A DNA stretch of 64,000 nt from Pseudomonas sp. UBA5706. GTDB lineage: Bacteria; Pseudomonadota; Gammaproteobacteria; Pseudomonadales; Pseudomonadaceae. The DNA lies in the NCBI RefSeq assembly GCF_002419965.1, contig NZ_DIHC01000042.1, positions 72,059 to 136,058 on the forward strand, read 5' to 3'. Shown here piece after piece: positions 32,472 to 40,762 of the stretch (its first letter is position 1; each line of letters starts with the position of its first letter). Both the position numbers and the translations under genes were made by a program. The notes beneath the pieces were generated by a model. It saw nothing but the letters and a program-made list of their open reading frames with translations. It did no database searches and was not told the origin of the DNA.

Positions 32472-32600
32472 ATGAGCAAAGAGAAAGAAGCCCCACCACA
32501 AACCCCAGCAAAAGAGGACGTTCCGGCTCACTCCACTGAGGAGGAGAAGGAACGTCTCAAGGATTTCAACAAGGACGGCATTCCGCCAGGGTCAAGCTGA
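32472..32600 (+). CDS. Small disordered hypothetical protein (42 aa)
   Basis: A short gene with GGAGG before ATG 32472. It encodes a very charged, Pro-rich peptide (MSKEKEAPPQTPAKEDVP, then EEEKERLKDFNKDGIPPGSS) with no hydrophobic segment. The good ribosome site and amino-acid composition support real coding. Function unknown. Confidence 0.6.
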   Translation: MSKEKEAPPQTPAKEDVPAHSTEEEKERLKDFNKDGIPPGSS

Positions 32601-32605
32601 TCAAC

Positions 32606-33697
32606 TCAGCGATAGCGTTCCAGCCAATGAGCGTAAGGCGCAGGCAGTGTCCACGATGCGTTGTCCACGCCCAGCTCCTTGGCCGCAAAATAGGCCCAGT
32701 GCGGATCGGCCAGGTGGGCACGCCCCACCGACACCAGGTCCAGCTGGCCGGCCTCGAGTGCAGCGTGCGCGAGTTGAGGCGTGCCGAAACCCCAGGCGGA
32801 CGTCACGGGCAGACCGGCTTCGCGGCGTACGCGTTCGGCGACAGGACCCATGAAGGCCGGGCCCCAGGGAATGTTGGTCTCAGGAATGGTGAAACCGACG
32901 CTGACGCTCAGCAGGTCCAGGCCGCCCTGCTTGAAGCGACGGGCCAGTTCGATCGACTCGCTCAATGTTTGCTCGTCCCGACCGTCATATTCAATGACAC
33001 CGAATCGCGCGGTCAGCGGCAGGTTCTCCGGCCATACCTCGCGGACGGCCGCCAGGGTCTCGAGCAGGAAGCGGCTGCGGTTTTCGAAGCTTCCACCGTA
33101 TTGATCGGTGCGTTTGTTGGAGTGCTCGGAGAAGAAGCTTTGGCCCAGATACCCGTGAGCAAAATGCAGTTCGATCCACTCGAAACCCGCTTCGCGCGCC
33201 CGGCGCGCAGCGTTTACGAAGTCCTGACGCACGCGAGCGATGTCGGCCAGCGTCATTTCCTCGGGCACCTTCGGCAGATTGGCGCCGAACGCGATGGGGG
33301 AGGGAGCAATGGTTTTCCAGCTGCGAGGGTCATCTTCGGCCATGTGGTCATCGCCTTCCCACGGACGATTGGCGCTGGCCTTGCGACCTGCGTGGGCGAT
33401 CTGAATGCCGGGCACGGCACCAGCGGCCTTAATGGCTTTTACCGCCGGAACGAACGCTTGGGCATGCGCGTCGCTCCAGATACCGGCGCAACCGGGAGTG
33501 ATGCGGCCTTGCGGCGAAACGGCGGTGGCTTCAACCACCACCAGACCGGCGCCGCCGCGCGCCATGCTGGCCAGGTGCACGTGGTGCCAGTCGTTGATAA
33601 TGCCGTCGTCAGCCATGTACTGACACATCGGAGGAATGGCGATGCGGTTGCGCAGGGTAACGTCCTTCAGGGAAAACGGCTCGAACAATGCAGACAT
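32606..33697 (-). CDS. xenA: Xenobiotic reductase, XenA/YqjM-type old yellow enzyme
   Basis: A 363-residue FMN-dependent NAD(P)H:ene reductase. Landmarks: PPMCQYMADDG with the active-site Cys of the XenA/YqjM class near residue 25; IQIAHAGRKAS; the substrate-binding His pair in ELHFAHGYLGQSFFS; NKRTDQYGGSFENRSRFLLE; and LVSVGRAHLADPHWAYFAAK near the end. It reduces activated C=C bonds and nitro compounds in the cytoplasm. Divergent from a small ArsR regulator 86 bp away, which probably controls it. Confidence 0.92.
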   Translation of the reverse strand: MSALFEPFSLKDVTLRNRIAIPPMCQYMADDGIINDWHHVHLASMARGGAGLVVVEATAVSPQGRITPGCAGIWSDAHAQAFVPAVKAIKAAGAVPGIQIAHAGRKASANRPWEGDDHMAEDDPRSWKTIAPSPIAFGANLPKVPEEMTLADIARVRQDFVNAARRAREAGFEWIELHFAHGYLGQSFFSEHSNKRTDQYGGSFENRSRFLLETLAAVREVWPENLPLTARFGVIEYDGRDEQTLSESIELARRFKQGGLDLLSVSVGFTIPETNIPWGPAFMGPVAERVRREAGLPVTSAWGFGTPQLAHAALEAGQLDLVSVGRAHLADPHWAYFAAKELGVDNASWTLPAPYAHWLERYR

Positions 33698-33730
33698 GAG
33701 TAAACTCCGGATAATGATGTTTCGCTTGTT

Positions 33731-33752
33731 CGATAGTATTCGAAATATAGCG
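33731..33752. promoter_or_regulatory. Candidate operator between xenA and arsR-type gene
   Basis: An imperfect palindrome centred on TTCGAA (CGATAGTATTCGAAATATAG, arms CGNTA and TANCG), placed 34 bp before xenA and 31 bp before the regulator. Size and position fit an ArsR-family dimer site controlling both genes. Confidence 0.4.
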
Positions 33753-33782
33753 TTCGTTGGAACCCCCGGCTATCATGTGCCG

Positions 33783-34082
33783 ATGCGTGCCTTCAAACAC
33801 CCTATTCCCCGCGACTTTGCCCTCGAGCGGCTGCTTTATGCGCTGAGCGACCCGGTGCGCCTTGAAATCGTGCGCTGCCTGGCGGGCGTGGACGAAGCGT
33901 CATGCGGAGAACTCGATGGCGGCCGGCCCAAGTCCACCATGTCTCACCACTTCCGGGTATTGCGCGATGCAGGGCTGGTTCATACCCGTAATGTTGGCAC
34001 CACGCACATGAACTCGTTGCGCACCGAGGAGTTGGACCAGCGCTTCCCAGGTCTGCTGCGCAGCATTCTTGCGCAAGCCTGA
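33783..34082 (+). CDS. ArsR-family transcriptional regulator
   Basis: A 99-residue winged-helix repressor: LERLLYALSDPVRLEIVRCL, then STMSHHFRVLRDAGLVHTRN with the recognition helix SHHFRVL. There is no clear metal-binding Cys pair (ELxCVCDL is absent), so it probably senses a small molecule or redox change. Position opposite xenA suggests it represses xenA. ATG 33783 has a weak ribosome site; GTG 33777 is possible. Confidence 0.85.
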   Translation: MRAFKHPIPRDFALERLLYALSDPVRLEIVRCLAGVDEASCGELDGGRPKSTMSHHFRVLRDAGLVHTRNVGTTHMNSLRTEELDQRFPGLLRSILAQA

Positions 34083-34114
34083 GCATCACCCTGCACAGGC
34101 CTGAACATTTGCTT

Positions 34115-35161
34115 CTACGCAGGCGGCAGCCCCTGCAGTATCCGTTCAGCGTCGCCGCGGCTCAGTGCGTAATCAAAGAATTGCCGATAGAAGTCCATGG
34201 TTGTACGCGCCATATCGATACCCGCAAAGCGCGCCGGATGCAGCTGTTGCGCTGCCCACTGGACCTGCAACGCGACCTCGGTGCCATAACGGTCCCACGG
34301 GAACACGCCAGCAGGATTGCGCAACACGCGTTGATTCTTTACCGCGTCAAGTTGCTGGAGTAACGATGCTTGTGCCGCCTGGTCGATGTCGCCCGCGCCT
34401 GCGGCCAGAATCAGTACGTCGGGCTGCCAGGCGAGCAGCTGTTCTGCCGAAACGATCTGCATGTTGCCTCGCACCCCAACGGCAGCATTGCGGCCACCGG
34501 CGATTTTTATCCAGTCATCGATCAGCGTATCGCTGCCGTCCACTTTCAGGGGATTGATCGAGGCGATATGCAGCACCCGCGGACGCTGTTCCGTTGGCAG
34601 GTCAGATATCAGGCTGCTGACATTCCCCACGTGTTGATCCAGATACTGGTTGTAGGTTTGGGCGCGCTCCATCGCCGTTTTTGAACCCAGCGACCGAGCG
34701 GTCGCGAGCATCGACCGCTGCAAGCCGGGTAGGTCTGTGTATCCCATACGCATCACGGGCAGGCCGACTTGTTCATAAGCCAGACCCTGCCGGTCTGCGA
34801 GTGAGGTGAAGACCAGATCCACCTGCTGACCGAGCAACCCTTCCACATTAAACGCCGTGCCTTCGACTGCAGTTGCGTTGTTCAACACCGGAAGGACCTT
34901 GAACATCCACGGCTGGCTGCGGGGATGATTGACCGTCGCGACGATCCGCGAACCGGCGCCCAACGTCATTAGCAGCACGTGGTGGGCGTACCAGGCGTCG
35001 GCGATGCGCGTGGCCTCATGGGGCACATTCACCGAACGTCCGCTGTCATCAACGACCTGCCGCGTGCCGGTGGTTTGGTCCGCAGAATGCGCAACAACGC
35101 TGATGATAAGCAGGCAGCCCAACATCGCTTTGGCCCAGCACTTTAAGGAAGAGGCGCTCAT
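34115..35161 (-). CDS. Periplasmic siderophore/metallophore-binding protein (FecB/BtuF-like)
   Basis: A 348-residue class III binding protein. Signal peptide to about VVAHSA, then a lobe with TRIADAWYAHHVLLMTLGAG and NVEGLLGQQVDLVFTSL, a long bridging helix, and a C-lobe with SAEQLLAWQPDVLILAAGAG. It hands the iron or cobalamin-like ligand to the FecCD-type permease of the same operon. The start overlaps the receptor stop by one base. Ligand cannot be read from sequence. Confidence 0.88.
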   Translation of the reverse strand: MSASSLKCWAKAMLGCLLIISVVAHSADQTTGTRQVVDDSGRSVNVPHEATRIADAWYAHHVLLMTLGAGSRIVATVNHPRSQPWMFKVLPVLNNATAVEGTAFNVEGLLGQQVDLVFTSLADRQGLAYEQVGLPVMRMGYTDLPGLQRSMLATARSLGSKTAMERAQTYNQYLDQHVGNVSSLISDLPTEQRPRVLHIASINPLKVDGSDTLIDDWIKIAGGRNAAVGVRGNMQIVSAEQLLAWQPDVLILAAGAGDIDQAAQASLLQQLDAVKNQRVLRNPAGVFPWDRYGTEVALQVQWAAQQLHPARFAGIDMARTTMDFYRQFFDYALSRGDAERILQGLPPA

Positions 35162-37272
35162 TACAGGTCCACTTGAATGGAGGCCTGCAGCATCCGCGGG
35201 GCAGCGGGCGTGGCACTGGACTGGCCGGCACCGGTATAGCCGTTCAGGCCGCCGGGAACGATGTTGGTCCAGTAGTGCTCGTTACCGACATTGGTCATTT
35301 CCAGGCGATACACCGTGTCGCGCTTCATCAGCCGGGTGCTGTAGCTGGCGCCAATGTCGAAGGTCTCATAGCTGCCGACCCAATGATCGTTGCTGTCGTC
35401 GGTGGGACGAGGGCCAACGTAGCGGGCGTTCAGATTGACCGCAAGTCCTGGTACCTGATCGATTCGATACTCGGTCAACAGGCTCCCGGTTACCCGCGAC
35501 AGCCCGACGATGCGCGTGTTTTCGGTGCTGGCATTGCCCGTCGAGAGCAGCTTGGGATCAAGCCAGGTGAGGCCGCCGTACATCTTCAGGTTCTGCGTGA
35601 GGTTGCCGTCGACCAGAAACTCCAGGCCACGATTGCGCTGTTGGCCGGCGATGGCATAGACGTTGTCCGCCTGGGTGTAGGCGAAAGGCCGCTTGATTTG
35701 AAACGCGGCCAGCGACAGGTTGACGCCGCTGACCACCCACTTGCTACCCAACTCCCACATGCGACTGCGATAGGGCGAAAGAATGCTCCCCGCGTTGCTG
35801 CTGCCTGCGGTGGCGCTGTCGCCTTGCTGCAGGCTGTCGGCGTAGGTCAGGTACAGCGTCAAGTCGTCGACCGGCTTGTACAACAAGCTGCTGGCAGTGC
35901 TGATTCCCGAGTCTTGCGACGAGGTGTGGGCGCCGGCCAGGGTGTAGTTATCGGCGGTCAGACGGCTTTGGCTGCCGCTGAGCATCAGGCTCCATTGCGG
36001 CGTGAAAGTCAGGGTGTCGCCAACGATGAACGAGCGCTGCTTGGCATTGGCCGAATGATAGCGATGTGTGAAGTCCGGATAATCCGGCTCCGCGAAGCTC
36101 GACGGGTCACTCAAGCTGGCAGTGCCCAATGTCTTGGCGCTGCCTGCCACCGGGTTGTAATTGTCCCAGTCAAAACCGGTCAGGCCGAACGTCAGCTCAT
36201 GCCGGACGGGCCCGGTGTAGACGCTGCCGTTGAGGTTGGCCAGATAGCTGTTGATCGTAAAGCGGCTGGCCGTGGCGCTCGAGACCGAGCTGCGGTAGGT
36301 CCCGGCGTTGTTGATCAGGGTGTTGGTAACGCCGCTCGACTCACGGTCGGCGATCTGCCGCAGCGCGCCGACGTCGAGTTTCCAGTTGCCGTCCAAATCG
36401 TGCTTGAAGTGCGCGCTGGCGGTGTCGGTGGTGTTGTTATCCCCCGCATAGTTCTGCCCCAGGTGACTGCGCGTTGGATCCGGTGCGTGGGGCAGGGTGA
36501 CGCCTGAGGCCACCGCGAACTTCCCCGGCAAGCCTTTGGCCAGGTAGTTGTAATGGCTGAAGTGGGTCTCTATGACGCTGTCGTCGCTGATCTGGAAATC
36601 CGTTGCCAGGCTCACCAGCTGTCGGCGCAGGGTGCTGCCGTGCGCGTAGCTGTGGCCCTGCTCGTCAGCCAGATTGAGGCGGTATTTGATCTTGCCCTCG
36701 GGGTCGAACGGGCCGCTGAGGTCGGCGGTTTTCAGCCAGCTCAGGCCGGTGCCGACACCCAGCGTCACGCGGTTGCGGGTGTAGTCGGTCGGTCGTTTGG
36801 ACAGCAGGTTGAAGGTGCCCGCCGGGTTGGCGGGGCCGTAAAGCGACCCTGACAAACCACTGAGCACTTCCACGCCACCGAGTTGTTCGGCCGGGTAGTC
36901 GGTGGTTGACACCACATTGAGGCCGTCCAGACGGCTGTTCTGCACCACGCTGCCTTGCAGGCCTCGAGTTTGCGGCCTGGCGCCGTCAGCCTGTACCGAA
37001 GGCAGGTAGCGAATGATGTCCTTGAAACTCTTCAGTTGCTGACTGTCGATCAGCTCGCGTGGCACAACGCTGATGGAGTAGGGCGTGTCCTGGAGGCGTC
37101 GCTGGCCCATAGGCCCCAACGTTGCCGACTTCTCCCGCGCCTGTTGCGTGATCGACTCATCGGCGCCCACGTCGATGGGCGCCAGGGTGACTTCATCGGC
37201 ATGGGCCAAATGCACGGCACTGCCGACCAGCAGCGGCGCAAAGGCAAAGCGTGACGAGAACGAGCGTTTCAT
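35161..37272 (-). CDS. TonB-dependent siderophore receptor
   Basis: A 703-residue outer-membrane receptor. The signal peptide ends at AHADEV; the plug begins near RLQDTPYSISVVPRELIDSQ and contains GLSGSLYGPANPAGTFNLLS; the barrel ends MLQASIQVDL. There is no STN domain, so it has no transcription-signalling role. The frame is open to 37422, but ATG 37272 starts directly on the signal peptide. It sits between the ATPase and binding-protein genes of one uptake operon. Confidence 0.92.
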   Translation of the reverse strand: MKRSFSSRFAFAPLLVGSAVHLAHADEVTLAPIDVGADESITQQAREKSATLGPMGQRRLQDTPYSISVVPRELIDSQQLKSFKDIIRYLPSVQADGARPQTRGLQGSVVQNSRLDGLNVVSTTDYPAEQLGGVEVLSGLSGSLYGPANPAGTFNLLSKRPTDYTRNRVTLGVGTGLSWLKTADLSGPFDPEGKIKYRLNLADEQGHSYAHGSTLRRQLVSLATDFQISDDSVIETHFSHYNYLAKGLPGKFAVASGVTLPHAPDPTRSHLGQNYAGDNNTTDTASAHFKHDLDGNWKLDVGALRQIADRESSGVTNTLINNAGTYRSSVSSATASRFTINSYLANLNGSVYTGPVRHELTFGLTGFDWDNYNPVAGSAKTLGTASLSDPSSFAEPDYPDFTHRYHSANAKQRSFIVGDTLTFTPQWSLMLSGSQSRLTADNYTLAGAHTSSQDSGISTASSLLYKPVDDLTLYLTYADSLQQGDSATAGSSNAGSILSPYRSRMWELGSKWVVSGVNLSLAAFQIKRPFAYTQADNVYAIAGQQRNRGLEFLVDGNLTQNLKMYGGLTWLDPKLLSTGNASTENTRIVGLSRVTGSLLTEYRIDQVPGLAVNLNARYVGPRPTDDSNDHWVGSYETFDIGASYSTRLMKRDTVYRLEMTNVGNEHYWTNIVPGGLNGYTGAGQSSATPAAPRMLQASIQVDL

Positions 37273-37283
37273 GAATGAAGGAC

Positions 37284-38048
37284 TCAGCAAGGGATAAAAA
37301 AACGGTGGCCGTCGGCATCGATCTGCCTGACCTTGACCTGATAGAGGCGCTGCATCAGATCGCTGTCGATGACGTCCCGGGGATGGCCATCGGCGATCAA
37401 TTGGCCGTCGTGCAACACCCACGTGCGATTGGCCGAGGCAAGCGCCTGGTCAGGGCGGTGGGTGCTGGAAACGATGCTCAATCCCTGTTGGGCGAGCGTG
37501 TCCAGCAGCCCGAGCAATCGCAGTTGATGGCCATAATCTAGGCCGGTAATGGGCTCATCGAGGACAAGTACCTGCGCGCGCTGGACCAAGGCCCGGGCGA
37601 TCAGCACCAGTTGTCGCTCGCCACCGGATAAATCGGTATACGTCCGCGCGGCCAGGTGTGCGATACCCAGGTCGCTAAGGGCTTGTTCGACAACTGCTTG
37701 ATCGGCGCGGCTCGGGGCGCGCATCAGGCCGACGGCAGGCAAGCGGCCCTGGCCGACGACGTGGGACACGCTGAAGGGAAAACCGGGAACGTGGCTTTGC
37801 GGGACGTAGGCCAGCTGCCGGGCGATGGCGCGCCGATTCAGGGTAGTCAATGGCCGCCCCTCAAGACTGACCTGTCCGCTGCAGGGGGCGATCAAGCCCA
37901 GCAGGATGCGCAGCAGGGTGCTTTTGCCCGCACCATTGGCGCCGAGCAAGGCGATGTTGTCGCCAGCATTAACGGTCAGCGAGATCCCCTTGAGAATCTC
38001 CCGGTGGTCGATCCGATAACTCAAGGCCTCTGCCTGCAAGCGCGTCAT
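37284..38048 (-). CDS. ABC transporter ATP-binding protein (FecE/FepC-like)
   Basis: A 254-residue ATPase: Walker A GANGAGKSTLL, signature LSGGERQLVLIARAL, Walker B VLVLDEPITGLD and H-loop SSTHRPDQ. Couples ATP use to siderophore or vitamin import with the FecCD-like permease. ATG 38048 overlaps the permease stop (ATGA) and is preferred to TTG 38054. Confidence 0.93.
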   Translation of the reverse strand: MTRLQAEALSYRIDHREILKGISLTVNAGDNIALLGANGAGKSTLLRILLGLIAPCSGQVSLEGRPLTTLNRRAIARQLAYVPQSHVPGFPFSVSHVVGQGRLPAVGLMRAPSRADQAVVEQALSDLGIAHLAARTYTDLSGGERQLVLIARALVQRAQVLVLDEPITGLDYGHQLRLLGLLDTLAQQGLSIVSSTHRPDQALASANRTWVLHDGQLIADGHPRDVIDSDLMQRLYQVKVRQIDADGHRFFIPC

Positions 38049-39058
38049 AACCAACCCTTGCGCACACGGTGCAGCACCAGCACGAACGCAAGTGCGCCGA
38101 ATAGCTCGGTGATGATGCCCAATGGGATTTCACCCGCCGAAAGGCTGCGGGCGATACCGTCAGCCACCAGCAAGAACGCGCCGCCCAGGCAGGCGCTGAC
38201 CGGCAGCAAGCGGGCGTTGCCCGGTCCGACGAGAAGCCGCGCCAGATGCGGCATCAGCAAGCCGATCCAGCCCACCATCCCAGCCAGGCTCACGGTCAGC
38301 GCACAGATCAATGTGGCCAGGACGATCACGCCATACCGAATTGTCAGTACCGGGACGCCCAGGCTCAACGCCTCGTCATCGCTCAACGACAGCGTGTCGA
38401 TGGCACGCCCAGCCATGCACAACAGCGCAATTGCGAGCATCAGCACAGGTGCGGTGAGCCAGAGTGTGTGTCGGTCTACCGCGCTGAGGCTGCCGAGCAA
38501 CCAGTAAACGATGCTTGGCAGTTGGTCGACCGGGTCTGCCAGGTACTGGGTAATGGACAACAGCGAGGTAAACAGCGCATTGGCGATGATGCCTCCAAGG
38601 ACCAGCAGCAAAATCGATGTCGTTTGGAACATGCGCGCAATGCCAACGCCTGCGGCGACCGCGATCAAGCCGGTCACGCCGGCCAGCAGGGCAATTGGCA
38701 AGGGCTGCAAATGCCAAAGGATTCCCAATGCGGCGCCGAACGCGCAGCCACTGAGCACCCCGAGCAAGCCCGGTGAGACCAGCGGATTGCGAAACACTGC
38801 TTGATACGCCGCCCCCGACACCGAAAGCCCGGCGCCCACCAGAATCCCGGCAAGGACCCGCGGCGCGCGAGCCTCGATCACCAGGCTGTGGATCAGCTGA
38901 AAACGCGCCAGGGGCAGGTCTCCCATGCCACACCAGGTCGCCAGAAACCGAAGCAGTTCCGTCAGCGAGATCGCGTAACGGCCAAGCATCAAGGACAACA
39001 GCGTCGCGATAATCAGTAAGAGAAAACTGAGCAGAGGCAAGGGTGCTCGCAGGGGCAT
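38045..39058 (-). CDS. FecCD-family ABC permease
   Basis: A 337-residue inner-membrane permease with about ten helices: start LLSFLLLIIATLLSLMLGRY, then EARAPRVLAGILVGAGLSVS and QAVFRNPLVSPGLLGVLSG, and near the end GWIGLLMPHLARLLVGPGNA. These are signature stretches of the BtuC/FecCD family. First gene of permease-ATPase-receptor-binding protein. Confidence 0.93.
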   Translation of the reverse strand: MPLRAPLPLLSFLLLIIATLLSLMLGRYAISLTELLRFLATWCGMGDLPLARFQLIHSLVIEARAPRVLAGILVGAGLSVSGAAYQAVFRNPLVSPGLLGVLSGCAFGAALGILWHLQPLPIALLAGVTGLIAVAAGVGIARMFQTTSILLLVLGGIIANALFTSLLSITQYLADPVDQLPSIVYWLLGSLSAVDRHTLWLTAPVLMLAIALLCMAGRAIDTLSLSDDEALSLGVPVLTIRYGVIVLATLICALTVSLAGMVGWIGLLMPHLARLLVGPGNARLLPVSACLGGAFLLVADGIARSLSAGEIPLGIITELFGALAFVLVLHRVRKGWL

Positions 39059-39077
39059 TGGTCACTCGGGTCTGGGC

Positions 39078-39093
39078 GTATAAAAAACTATAC
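39078..39093 (-). promoter_or_regulatory. Palindrome in promoter region of metallophore operon
   Basis: GTATA, six bases, TATAC, located 20 bp before the permease start codon. AT-rich, so it could be the -10 region, a repressor site, or both. No better-matching Fur box was seen. Confidence 0.3.
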
Positions 39094-39295
39094 AGCGATA
39101 CGCGCCGAGGCTCTACGTGGTGGGTTGCCACAGGCCAACGTTTCATCTTGGTCCGAATCTCCCCGCTGCCGAGGTTTAATGGTCTGAACCTTGCTATGAC
39201 ATAGGCGCAGGGGCTGCGACGTCTGGATTTTGACGTCCAGCCGCCTTTGCGCCCACCCCGTCGCTATGTAGAGACGCGCTCCCGGCGAGCGTGTC

Positions 39296-39538
39296 ATGGA
39301 GCCAGCCTTGAGTACTCTCTCGGAAATTGCAGCAAATCTGATGAAGCGTGAACGTATGGCCGAGCTTTCCAGCGCGCAGCTCATGGCCCAGGACGAGATG
39401 GGCTGGGAGCAGTTGATGACCCTGTCCCGGGAACGCGACGTGCATAAGTGGCAAGCGGCACTGACGGAGCTCATCAGTCATACGCCAGTGAAGCGGCGCG
39501 TGACGGTTTTACGGGTGATCAAAGGTGGCATGTCCTGA
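39296..39538 (+). CDS. Small hypothetical protein
   Basis: An 80-residue soluble helical protein (SEIAANLMKRERMAELSSAQ, WEQLMTLSRERDVHKWQAAL). Start either ATG 39296 or TTG 39308. No domain recognised; it stands alone between two divergent units. Confidence 0.5.
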   Translation: MEPALSTLSEIAANLMKRERMAELSSAQLMAQDEMGWEQLMTLSRERDVHKWQAALTELISHTPVKRRVTVLRVIKGGMS

Positions 39539-39638
39539 GCGGCGCTGTCCGTTAGGCGCTATTACTCGGCTTATTGGCGTTAGCCAGCCCCTGTGCAAGG
39601 GCGTAGAGTCGCCACACTGTCCTTGCCATGACCGGATT

Positions 39639-40643
39639 ATGCCGATGAGTCGTCCTCGTTTTTTACCCGATAACTTCACCCTTACGCTGATTGCGGTGGT
39701 GATCATTGCCAGCTTCCTGCCCGCCAGCGGTCAGGTGGCGGTGGGCTTTGGTTGGTTGACCAATATCGCCATCGCGTTGCTGTTTTTCTTGCACGGCGCC
39801 AAGCTTTCACGTGAATCGATCATCGCCGGCGCAGGCCACTGGCGCCTGCATGTGCTGGTGTTCGGCCTCACGTTCGTGGTGTTTCCGCTTTTGGGGTTGG
39901 CGCTCAAGCCGGTGCTATCACCGCTGATCGGCAAGGACCTGTACATGGGCATTCTGTATCTGTGTGCGCTGCCTGCCACCGTGCAATCGGCGATCGCGTT
40001 TACTTCGCTTGCCCGAGGCAATATCCCGGCAGCCATCTGCAGCGCGGCGGCGTCGAGTCTGTTCGGGATTTTCCTGACGCCGTTGCTGGTAACCCTGCTA
40101 TTGAACGTCCACGGCGAAGGTGGCTCGACCCTCGATGCCATCATCAAAATCAGCGTGCAGTTGCTGTTGCCGTTTGTGGCCGGGCAGATTGCCCGACGCT
40201 GGATCGGCACCTGGGTCGGGCGCAACAAGAGCTGGCTGAAATACGTCGATCAGGGCTCCATACTGCTGGTGGTGTATGGCGCGTTCAGTGAGGCGGTGAA
40301 TGAAGGTATCTGGCACAAGATTCCGCTGTGGGATCTGGCCGGCCTGGTCGTGGTCTGTGGTGTGCTGCTGGCACTGGTGCTAGCGATTTCGACGCTGCTG
40401 GGCAAGCTGTTTGGCTTTAACCTGGAAGACCGCATCACCATTTTGTTCTGCGGTTCGAAAAAGAGCCTGGCCACGGGCGTGCCGATGGCTCAGGTGTTGT
40501 TTGCCGGCAGCACCATTGGTGTCTTGATCCTGCCGCTGATGTTGTTTCACCAGATCCAGCTGATGGTCTGCGCAGTGCTCGCCCAGCGTTACGCCAAGCG
40601 CCAGGAGTCGGTGTCCGAGCTAATGGCCCAAGTCGATCCTTGA
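39639..40643 (+). CDS. Bile acid:sodium symporter family (YfeH-like) transporter
   Basis: A 334-residue membrane protein with about nine to ten helices. Family blocks: LTNIAIALLFFLHGAKLSRE, YLCALPATVQSAIAFTSLAR, and FCGSKKSLATGVPMAQVLF, the latter typical of the UPF/YfeH branch of BASS transporters. Substrate unknown. ATGs at 39639 and 39645 are both possible; the ribosome site is weak. Confidence 0.88.
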   Translation: MPMSRPRFLPDNFTLTLIAVVIIASFLPASGQVAVGFGWLTNIAIALLFFLHGAKLSRESIIAGAGHWRLHVLVFGLTFVVFPLLGLALKPVLSPLIGKDLYMGILYLCALPATVQSAIAFTSLARGNIPAAICSAAASSLFGIFLTPLLVTLLLNVHGEGGSTLDAIIKISVQLLLPFVAGQIARRWIGTWVGRNKSWLKYVDQGSILLVVYGAFSEAVNEGIWHKIPLWDLAGLVVVCGVLLALVLAISTLLGKLFGFNLEDRITILFCGSKKSLATGVPMAQVLFAGSTIGVLILPLMLFHQIQLMVCAVLAQRYAKRQESVSELMAQVDP

Positions 40644-40762
40644 AACCACGGGCGGGGCGCGGTACAGCGCCTCGTGCGCTTGAGTCCCAGCGTTGAAACA
40701 ATTTGGTAAACCTCTGCTGATAACGTCCGAGCTCATTTTGCTATCAGCAGCGTACGTCCCTC

